DNA of 64,000 nt from Panicum virgatum. Lineage: Eukaryota > Streptophyta > Magnoliopsida > Poales > Poaceae. The stretch covers positions 28,903,120 to 28,967,119 of the forward strand of contig NC_053145.1 of assembly GCF_016808335.1 (NCBI RefSeq), read 5' to 3'. Under the pieces are notes generated by a model. The model searched no databases, was not told where the DNA came from, and worked only from the letters and a program-made list of their open reading frames with translations. Both the position numbers and the translations under genes were made by a program. Of this stretch, positions 56,801 to 64,000 are shown one piece after another (the stretch's first letter is position 1; each line of letters opens with the position of its first letter).

Positions 56801-59608
56801 TCCTACAAACACTTTGGTTCAAAACACCTTGCAAGCAAAAGACAGAATGCTTGGGTAAGCAAGGAAATCCACGAAGCTATCAAAGGATCCACAGCTCTTG
56901 TACTACTCTAGAGTCTACAGACGCCCAGGAGCCGTGACAAACTGACAGGGACACGACAGGTCGTGGGTCACTTTTTTTTTCAGGCACGTCACAATCTCCC
57001 AACGCCAACCCAATTGGCGAAATGGATTGGCAGAATGACAGGTGTGCCATATGCTGTCACTTTATAAACAACCGCAGCATCTTGCCTGCCTGTCCCGTTT
57101 GTTCTACCCAAAGCTAGCTACTATTAATCAGTCAGGCTCAGGCAGGCAAACGCTTCCTTGGCCATCCACGGCCACATGAGGCACCTGAAATATCTCGCTG
57201 GCGTGATAATTAAGCAGCATGTCTACATTGGCACCTTTCTTTTTTTCCCCTAAATCAGATTTTTGCAACATCTCACTGAAATCTTGGAATTCTAGGGATA
57301 ATGGTTTTGGTAACCGAACTGAACTTTGTAAAAGTTTATGTGAACTTGTGAGGTGCAAACACATGTTTTGCATATACCCATTTAAAATAGTAGCAATTCT
57401 TTCAACAAAAATAGTAGTTCTGCCGTTTGATTAAGGAGATGGAAAATCAAGAAAGCATGAGTATGTCATTTTCGCTGCTAGCTGCTCATGCTTTGATAAA
57501 TTACTAGCTGTCCCCAATGTTTTAAATCGCCGGCTAAGATGTTTAGCGGCAGGGCTGCCGTTATGGCGTTTAGCGGGCTATAGCCGGCTTTAGCGGGCTA
57601 AATGCCATAGCGGCTGCCCTTCCTAAAGGTTATAGCCATCTATAGCGGAAGCTATAGCCGGCTATTTAAAACTTTGGTTGTCCCTTAATTACTCTCAGCT
57701 ACCCTCTCATGGTATTCGCCAGCTATTTTGGATTGATGATGAAACGAACCACTCACGTCTGTATCTCCTAGTTGCACACATAAAGCTGTGCGCATGGCAT
57801 TCGATCCCTTGGAGGTCACTCTTTAGGGCCTTATTCCCACAGAACAGGAATATTGCAGCGGGGGACCATAGTTACTTTTGCCACATTTCAGGAACACTAC
57901 AATCGAATCGCACGTTCTGAATGAGCTGTCAAGTTATTCCGCGTATGTGTTTCAGTCTTGCTTCAAAGTTTTGAACATGTGGAACAGACAAACGAATTTG
58001 TAGAGAAAACAATTGTTGTTAGAGTCAACAAAAGAAAAGGAAACACTAGACTTGATGGCATTTGCTTGGAAAAGAATCGTCGCCAGGCATGAAATCGATA
58101 AGAACAAATCACACCGCATCCAACGCCCAGGTGAAAACATGCATGGGGCTGAACACTGGAAGACCTGCCCCAATAATGCAACCATGTCGACATGCTGTGT
58201 CTGAGCATCGTACCTCTGAACCGTACCCTCACCAAGCACCAAAATGGCAACCATATATATACTAACCTATCTGTATCTATATATATCCAAATGACGAGCG
58301 TACACTAGAAAAGACAACAAAATAATGCTTATATATATATGTGTATATATACACGTATATATGTATCTATACACAGATATATGTATCTATACACAGATAT
58401 ATGTATATATAGATATACATATACATATATATACATATACATATACATATATATATACATATACATATATACATATACATACATATATATATATATACAT
58501 ACATATATATATATACACATATATATATATACATATATACATACATATATACATATATATATATACAATCGCAAAACCCTGAAAGCACAGGAATGTCCTT
58601 CTAGCATATGCCATGAAGCTGTGGGCACCGTTGACTTGAAATCCATTCACCAGCAGTCCAGCACGGGCAAAAGTCAAGCGCATGCATCCATTCTAAAGCT
58701 CATGCCCATCAATATATAATCCAACCTACCTTACGCATGTGTTGTGTTCATTCCCTCCGTGACGGTGACAACTGACAAGAAAGGATCGGAGCAGCAGGGG
58801 GGATGATTTGGGTGGGGAGAAAGCAGGTATAGCCGTGCTATCGTGTCTGCCTCTACCCCTCCTATATAAGGCGCGTGGCGTGGAGCGACGACGTACGTGT
58901 AGCGATCGCGTGCGAGGAGCGTGTCGTCCGTCCCCGGCGAAGGAGGAAGCTGCTTGCTGGGCGCCTTCGCCGCGCCTGCCGGCGTCGACGTGTGGCCGCA
59001 TACGGCCACGTAACGTAACAAGGCAACTGCCTACGTACATACGATTTCCGCGATGAAAGAAAGAGACAAAAGCTAATTTGCACGTTCCTATCGTCTAGCT
59101 AGGACTAGGAGTAGATTGATTTCCTACGACCTCGTGCGCGGCGCGACGTTTCTATCAATCTTGTTGCTAAGAGCAGAAATAAATTAATGCTGGTGATCGA
59201 TTCGAGAAAACGATCGCCGGCGAGTAATTAATACTGCCGGTTAGCTATTAAGCAAGAATTAATCCATGGCGATCAGGGGTAAGCAAGGTGATTTTTGTTT
59301 CGTACCCGGCCGAGGCGGAGGTGCTGGGCGGCGACGGCGAGCGGCACGGCGGAGAAGAGCGGGAACAGCCTCGTGCCCAGGAACACCTCCTGCAGCTGCG
59401 CGGCCGCGAGCCGCGCGCCCCGCCGCACCCGCGAGGACGTCGTCGCCCCCGCGCCGCGCTCGTCGTCCGCCGGGCTCCCCGACGTCGACGTCGCCTTGAC
59501 GGCAGGCGCCGCCTCCTCGTCCTCCTTGGAGGCGGCCGCGGCCAGCAGCTCGGTCTCCAGGAGATCTCCTGCCGCCGCGCCGCCGCCGCCGCTCTGGGGA
59601 GGCGCCAT
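47894..59608 (-). CDS. Vacuolar cation/proton exchanger (CAX family), ten exons, 447 aa
   Basis: The exons (minus strand) are 59,608-59,306; 55,721-55,654; 55,565-55,537; 50,215-50,019; 49,923-49,708; 49,006-48,872; 48,778-48,662; 48,572-48,519; 48,245-48,129; 48,001-47,894. All introns are GT..AG and the frame is open throughout. Type I CAX proteins exchange Ca2+ or other divalent cations for H+ across the tonoplast. The N-terminus (about 65 residues, Ala/Ser/Glu-rich) is the place of the known autoinhibitory region. The family core follows: [19 protein letters not shown], the first ion-binding repeat [20 protein letters not shown], an acidic loop [12 protein letters not shown], and the second repeat [17 protein letters not shown]. 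The first repeat has Pro where many CAX proteins have Thr (GN-x-TE). Intron 3 is 5.3 kb because copia J sits in it; intron 1 is 3.6 kb. Confidence 0.9.
50322..50469. mobile_element. Stowaway-type MITE in CAX intron 3
   Basis: 148 bp between TA dinucleotides, ends CTGCCTCCGTCCTAAATTAT and its inverse (AATAATTTAGGAAGGAGGGAG). Internal sequence resembles the MITE at 47,149 (TTAGTCGTTTTGGCTT). Confidence 0.85.
50653..50796. repeat. Tandem duplication of about 70 bp across the edge of copia J
   Basis: Unit 1 (50,653-50,722) and unit 2 (about 50,724-50,796) share AGTTCTCGTGCACT, AAAACTAGGA, a T/A run, and GATATGTTAG.AATAGTA. Unit 2 includes the first 16 bp of the J LTR, and unit 1 holds a copy of that LTR edge. 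Confidence 0.7.
50781..50902 (-). repeat. 3' LTR of copia J
   Basis: 122 bp, sharing ATTGCA, CACAAAGGGGCAGATAT and AGGGATGTATAT with the right LTR. Confidence 0.8.
50940..54770 (-). pseudogene. Gag-pol remnant of copia J, with internal RT deletion
   Basis: Reading leftwards from about 54,770: gag start (MASLG, then [14 protein letters not shown]), decayed gag to about 53,800, protease ([17 protein letters not shown], 53,600), integrase remnants (52,700-53,300; [16 protein letters not shown]), the Ser/Pro-rich linker (52,030-52,401), RT pieces and RNase H (about 50,960-51,500). Within RT, the opening MAEELVAL (about 51,900) is followed after only a few residues by ISIDDMNI (about 51,860), so several hundred bases of RT including the first catalytic Asp are deleted. 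Stops occur throughout. Confidence 0.8.
55178..55299 (-). repeat. 5' LTR of copia J
   Basis: 122 bp. It differs from the left copy at perhaps one site in five to ten, which points to an old insertion. Confidence 0.8.
57515..57676. mobile_element. hAT-type MITE in CAX intron 1
   Basis: 162 bp with inverted ends CAATGTTTTAAATCGCCGGC and the inverse of GCCGGCTATTTAAAACTTTG. The flanking 8-bp duplications are GCTGTCCC and GTTGTCCC (seven of eight). The interior repeats TTTAGCGGGCTATAGCCGGC-like phrases. Confidence 0.75.
58330..58565. repeat. TA/CATA microsatellite
   Basis: About 235 bp of TATATACATATA-type repeats. Reading frames over it (Tyr/Ile repeats on both strands) are artefacts. Confidence 0.95.
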
Positions 59609-59770
59609 GGCAACGAACGAACAGGCAACGGATCGACTAAACTGGCGGGCGCGGGACGGAAGGAACGCTCACGGATTGACCTGAGCGCCGCCGAAATGTC
59701 TCAGGCTCTCAGCGCCGGGTCTTCAACTCCTACACGCCACGTTTATATAGACGCGTTCCGCGGCGGAAAC
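59609..59770 (-). promoter_or_regulatory. Core promoter and 5' UTR of the CAX gene
   Basis: On the minus strand a TATA box CTATATAAAC (59,741-59,750) lies about 135 bp upstream of the ATG, giving an expected 5' UTR of about 100 nt. The sequence between is GC-rich with no upstream ATG that I noticed. Confidence 0.65.
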
Positions 59771-59932
59771 TTTTGTTCTTTTACTATTTTTTTCTTTCTT
59801 TCTTTATTTATTATTTCAATTGATGAAACCGTCAGAAGGCTGTCAAAGCATGCAGTAATTTCGGTAGGAAAGTAACAGGTTGTAACAGCAACACGTACGG
59901 AATAATTAATCAATAACTTGGTTTTTGACTAT

Positions 59933-60256
59933 GGCCGTGTTTGGTTACGGGTCTTGTCAAATTTACACAAAAAGACAAACGCCCGCATGGAGTACTAAAT
60001 AAAGTCTATTTGCAAAATTTTTTCAGGGATGGGTGTAACTTTTCGAGACGAATTTAGTGGCGGTAATTAATTGTTGATTTGCTACAGTGATGCTACAGTA
60101 ACTATCCTCTAATCGCGCGGTCACATGCCTCATTAGATTCGTCTCGCGATTTACACGGGGGGTGTGGAGGTGGTTTTATAATTAGACTTCATTTGGTACT
60201 CTAAATTAGCGGTCAAAGCGTGGTACAGTATTTCCATGCAAAAAACCAAACACGGC
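59933..60256. mobile_element. TIR element in the CAX upstream region
   Basis: 324 bp with inverted ends GGCCGTGTTTGGTT and AACCAAACACGGCC, flanked by TAT on both sides. The interior has TTTGCTACAGTGATGCTACAG and AGATTCGTCTCGCG, phrases I recognise from an abundant grass MITE. A 3-bp duplication fits PIF/Harbinger, but I am not sure of the superfamily. Confidence 0.7.
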
Positions 60257-60575
60257 CTATAATACTAGTATATAATAAACTCCCTTTTGGCATATCAGCA
60301 TAGTAGTAGGTCATAAACAAATTTGAATCAAGATACCTACCTGCCTATCTTATTCTCCGCCATGCTAATTGCTAAACATGTGGGGGAGTGCGATTCACCC
60401 CTGGGGCTTATGGAGAAATTCAAGAGTAAGAGGCTGTCAGTCGCAAAAAGCGTGAGGTCTCGTGGCACCCAGCGTCCACGCTTCTTTGTTAATTAACTAG
60501 CTAGATCCTCGCCAATAAGTTTGTAAGAAACAAGGTCCCATTAGATCTATTTTGTTATTTTGCTGATTGTATGAG
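60257..60575. other. Unassigned intergenic sequence
   Basis: AT-rich; I see no gene or element. Confidence 0.5.
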
Positions 60576-61806
60576 TGTTATCGTCATAAATTAACAGGGT
60601 TAATTAACAGTGTTAATTTATGGGCCGAAAGCAAGTTGGGCTTAAAGCAGAAGATTAAAAAAGCTTGTAAATCGGCTCCTGCATGAGCATTTGGGCCACA
60701 TGAGCCATGTATCTTTAGATTTAGTTCAAGATTAGAGATAGAGTCCGATTGGGACAACATATGATTAGATTGTTTCCCAAGTCTCCGGACTATAAATATG
60801 TACCCTATGTTATTCATGAAAGGGGGGACGTCATCACGTCTCGCAAACAACTCTCGGCGCATCGCCACCCCTAATTCTAGGGTTTCATCCAAGTAAGCGT
60901 CATGCTGCCCTGATCACTTCTTGCGATCAGGGCAGCGTTGTTCTTGCTTTTACCTTGGTATTACTCGTACTGAAGCATTTTTTATGGCGAGTAATGCTAG
61001 TTATCTTAATGTTCGTAGCATGACTTTTAGTAGATCTGTTGTGCTTTGTTGCTTATCATCTACGAATATCATATTGTTTTTCGTGCAGTCATGTTTCAAT
61101 CTCATGCTAATTCTTGTTGTGAAGAGTTAGTTGCACGGAGACAACACTCTGCTTCTTTTCCATCTAATAGATCTAATCTGTTATGGTTTGCTCTTATTCT
61201 TAAGAGTTGGCGTAACATCTGCTAGGTTAGGCCTTGCAAACGGATTGGATGATCCGGTGATGTGTTAGATGCTTTGCTTTAGTCTTAACAGGGAATTGAT
61301 CCGGGAATCGGCTTTTGCTAGTTCTTAGGCCTCTGTTTTTTTTTATGGTTTAGTTATCTGTTACGTTCATTAAGCCCAATCACATGTAGGATGTTCCGAT
61401 CTAGCAGTGAAGCTTTTACCATCGTGGATTAGATTAGTTAGATTTAATTGAAGCAGCTTTACAGTTATTTGCTTTATTCATCAATATCTTGATAGATGCA
61501 GATCCAATCTGACACCGGGACTCGATCGGCTCTTTAAAGCCGATGCAAGAGTCGTCCCGGGGAGCCGACCACGGCTCGGACTTATGTTTCCACGTGTTTG
61601 TGTATGCAGGCAAATCGTTGCAAGCACGTTCGCACCTTCCTGATCGGGTATAGGTCAGGTGGCACGCCCGACATTCTCCGGAATCTCCGGGCGCGTGACG
61701 GAATTGCGGGCCGTCGACGAGGGAGCAGTGACTACCAGCGCTCCGGTGACCTCCCGGCTCTTCGTGTTGCCTATCGCTGCTCGCCGGTAGGTTTCGACCG
61801 ACAACA
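60576..61806 (+). repeat. Solo LTR K (1231 bp)
   Basis: TGTTATCGTCAT at the left, ACCGACAACA at the right, and perfect 5-bp duplications ATGAG (60,571-60,575 and 61,807-61,811). A plus-strand TATA box ACTATAAATATG (about 60,789) and an R/U5-like GC segment support plus orientation. An inverted repeat CCCTGATCACTTCTTGCGATCAGGG lies at about 60,909-60,933. No internal region is present. Confidence 0.85.
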
Positions 61807-61811
61807 ATGAG

Positions 61812-62404
61812 AACATAATTAATGGGACTAACGATTTTGTAAGCTCTCGTTTGTAGAATTTCTAGGCTTTATGGATGGAGTCCAAACCATATCCATGATG
61901 TCCAAATTGCTGTCAACGTGTCCAAATTATAGTGAAAAACTGGAGAGAATGTATTTGAGGTGTCCAATTGACAGTCGAGACGATTTGGACAAAGTGTAAG
62001 CAGAAACTAGGCAATCAATTAAATAGACGCCTTGGAAAAACAACCGTTCATTATATTATATAAATGAAGAATTGCAACTACGATCAAGTGCAGAAAAGCT
62101 AGAAGCACCGATTGAACCAACGGTGTAATAATAAAGAGAGTCGGTGCATTGCTACTAGCATTGATCAGAGACCATGTTAAGCAGCAGAAGAGTTCGAGGG
62201 ACAAAATCTTCATGATGGATTAAACGGATGAGCGTCGATGCAATGACAACAGCAGATAGGGATAGGATCAGCTCAATGGTAGTACCAGGCTTAGTGTGAC
62301 AAGTTAAACCGATGGTGAAAGACCTGTTTAATCGACGCATTCTGCCTTTCTGGCAGAATGGCTAGTAACGGCTATGTGCTGCCCTCTAGCCTATATAAAC
62401 GTTA
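61812..62404 (-). other. Unassigned region with two short hydrophobic frames
   Basis: Minus-strand frames 62,155-62,340 and 62,019-62,213 overlap in different frames and are hydrophobic (IELILSLSAVVIASTLIRLI, then LLAFLHLIVVAILHL). No family is recognised, so this may be a frameshifted membrane-protein fragment or chance. To the left (61,860-61,990) the word GTCCAA recurs several times. Confidence 0.3.
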
Positions 62405-63196
62405 TGTAGCACTGGCCCGATCTTCCGAAAGGTATGATAGATTCGATTTGTGGGATTCTTGACGTTGGCGATCCGGCATCTCAGACACGATTAGAAGTCC
62501 TACAACTAGTACACCACTACACAGTTGGTTATCAACCAAGTACAACTTGATTGACATTGCCTAGAAGACTTTTTCTGCAAGCGAATCGAAGAACACAATA
62601 AAAAAGAGTAAGTTCACAATCTGAAATTGCAGATGTGTATGAAGCGAACAACAAGATGGGGGTCGAGCTCTAATCACAAAAGGACTAATCGCCACAGTGG
62701 TGAAGAACAAGAATAAGGGCCCTGATTCACAGCAAAAGGGCTCGGCGTCACAGTTACAATAAAGATGATTGTTTCTCAAGAAAAACAAGCACTAAACAAA
62801 ATCCGAAACCTAATTTGCGGTGGCTATTGAGTTTATATCAGAAAGGGGCCGACCTAGGGTTAGGGGCGACCAGGGGGCACCCACAACATGGGCATAAGGC
62901 CCGACACGATACAAAGGCCAACTCAGCCCAAAATAGGTGATGCAACATCTTGTTACGGTCACACATAATGATCCACGAATCTTCTGGAATTGGGACAAGA
63001 ACCAAAAGAGGTGTCTCACCGTCAGGATTCAAACACATCCAAGAACACCTTATTTAGACATCGTACAAGGGAGATTTCACCGTTTGAGTAGGCCTGTCGG
63101 CTGAATTCGAACCGAATGCGCAATCCAAGTTGGCGACGACTGTAGCTTGGTGATGAGGCCGGCTTGGGTGTGTCCTGCGTGGTGATGTCCTCATCA
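62405..63196 (-). repeat. LTR M, divergent member of the element E LTR family
   Basis: Starts TGTAGCACTGGCCCGATCTT and ends GATGTCCTCATCA, following the same block order as the LTRs at 21,573, 24,571 and 27,178 (GACGTTGGCGATCCGGC, GGTTATCAACCAAG, TTTTTCTGCAAGCGAATCG). No target duplication is found (CGTTA left, AAGCG right), so it may be a recombined or truncated copy. Confidence 0.65.
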
Positions 63197-63448
63197 AAGC
63201 GCCTCACCCGGGTTATTTGAGGTTGCTGGAGTTGGGAGAAGTCACAAACACCAGAAGAACACCTCCAAGCCACAAGAGTGCAAATTGATCACATTCTTAG
63301 ACCTTAGTACATTCTTAGAGAGCAAGGTATTATGCCTCGGGTGTGTTCTTGAGTGAACCAAACTTGTATCTTGGTGAGCCGGTCCTTTGGGAGTCTTGGA
63401 GACTCGCCAGCAAGCCTTAAACCCTCGTGCGGGGGGTGGAGACTCTAT
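63197..63448 (+). mobile_element. 3' internal end and PPT of a further LTR element
   Basis: Non-coding. The end, CGTGCGGGGGGTGGAGA at about 63,426-63,442, is purine-rich and precedes a TG that opens a probable LTR. Confidence 0.45.
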
Positions 63449-64000
63449 TGTTAGTGTTTGGAATGATCGGCTCGTGATTCTCGTGCTTTGCATATCTGAC
63501 CCGGATGGTGTGCACAGCAGACACAAGGATTATACTGGTTCGGGTAGAACTCCCCTATGTCTAGTATGCGAAAGCTCGTGTATCTTGCCCTTGTTTGCAG
63601 TATGGGGTTACAAACGGACGACGGAGTAGGGTCCCAAGTCTCTGGTGTAGCAAGTGATCAGAGTATGTGTGTGAGTTGTGTGGGTGTTGTCTGAGATCAG
63701 CTCCAGTCATCTTTTGTCATCTGGATCCTCCTGGGCGGGACTCCCTTTCTCTTTTATAGGCCAAGGGAAAGTGTAGAAGGTAATGAGATGGAGAGGGAGA
63801 GATCGTGCGTGTCTCTCTCGAGGAGGAGTAGATCTCCCGCGATCCCGGTTTGCCTACCCTTGATACAAGGGTTCCACCTGTCCCGTCGGTGCTGCTTCCT
63901 CCGTCGTGTGTGGGCCCTATTGGCCCTATTGTTGCCGCCCTTCTCCTCGGGTGGGTCTTCTTCGCTCTGTGGATCATGGTGCAAGAAATGCGCACACCGC
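63449..64000 (+). repeat. Probable 3' LTR, cut by the window end
   Basis: Begins TGTTAGTGTTTGGAATGATC and contains GATTATACTGGTTCGGGTAG, a phrase I know from grass retrotransposon LTRs. A TATA-like CTTTTATAGGCC is at about 63,752. The right end is not in the window. Confidence 0.45.

Larger units (their letters stand above)
55722..59305 (-). other. CAX intron 1 (3.6 kb)
   Basis: Mostly AT-rich without genes. It contains a hAT-type MITE (57,515-57,676), a TA/CATA microsatellite (58,330-58,565) and a GC-rich island (58,750-59,020). On the plus strand the island has a TATA-like CTATATAAGGCGCG (about 58,862) and a perfect 7-bp-stem hairpin GTGGCCGCATACGGCCAC (about 58,991). Confidence 0.6.

Noticed and set aside
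58325..58719. Several reading frames of up to 126 codons on both strands around the microsatellite
   Set aside because: They consist of Tyr/Ile/Thr/His repeats produced by the TA/CATA microsatellite and have no other content.
62405..63196. Calling LTR M a solo LTR with a target duplication
   Set aside because: The flanking five bases do not match, so only an LTR-family member is claimed.
1..64000. tRNA, rRNA, snoRNA or organellar insertions
   Set aside because: I saw no cloverleaf-like or rRNA-like sequence and no plastid gene fragments on reading; a tRNAscan or organelle BLAST would settle it.

Overview
The window is nuclear DNA of a flowering plant, almost certainly a grass (Poaceae). Genes are spliced. 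GC-rich first exons alternate with AT-rich introns, and most of the sequence is nested LTR retrotransposon with small TIR elements typical of grass genomes. There are no bacterial, organellar, rRNA, tRNA or CRISPR features. A panicoid grass is a guess from the general look of the repeats.

Positions 1-28,860 form one deep transposon nest. The oldest layer is an L1-type LINE on the minus strand (ORF1 plus the start of ORF2, 25,887-28,278, with a 5' leader to about 28,860). A Ty1/copia element (C, minus strand) sits in the LINE ORF2. Inside C lie three others: a Tat-like Ty3/gypsy element (B, plus strand; integrase plus a long antisense ORF) in the RNase H; a complete but RT-less Ty3/gypsy element (D, minus strand, 13,155-19,993, TSD GACCC) in gag; and a small gag-only LTR element (E, 21,573-25,532) in the LTR of C. 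A further element (A) ends inside the integrase of B. A solo LTR (G, TSD CCCCC), related to the LTRs of E, interrupts the LINE ORF1.

Positions 28,861-37,828 hold a candidate TIR element and a pol-less relative of D (element H). H is split by a 3.9-kb solo LTR (I, TSD ATAAT). D and H share a 9-bp unit, ACCGGTCAG/ACCGGTCTG, scattered through both LTRs and gag.

Positions 37,829-47,893 are the first gene-bearing stretch. They hold a three-exon DnaJ-related cysteine-rich protein gene (minus strand, 39,103-39,703), a possible small membrane-protein gene, a TPR-like fragment, a pol-deleted copia remnant (L), a LINE 3' fragment, a Pack-MULE-like element and a Stowaway MITE. Positions 47,894-59,608 hold an apparently intact ten-exon vacuolar cation/proton exchanger gene (CAX family, minus strand, 447 aa). 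Its 5.3-kb third intron contains a whole short-LTR copia element (J), and its first intron a small hAT-type MITE. Positions 59,609-64,000 contain the CAX promoter, a TIR element, a solo LTR (K, TSD ATGAG), another LTR of the E family (M) and the 3' end of one more LTR element running off the window.

Only the DnaJ-like and CAX genes look like intact host genes. Their exon borders were derived by hand from GT/AG sites, reading frame and family motifs, and both give uninterrupted proteins of the length I expect for their families. The element layout rests on visible TG..CA ends, inverted terminal bases, PPT/PBS sites and target-site duplications. Lineage names are judgements from domain order and were not computed.
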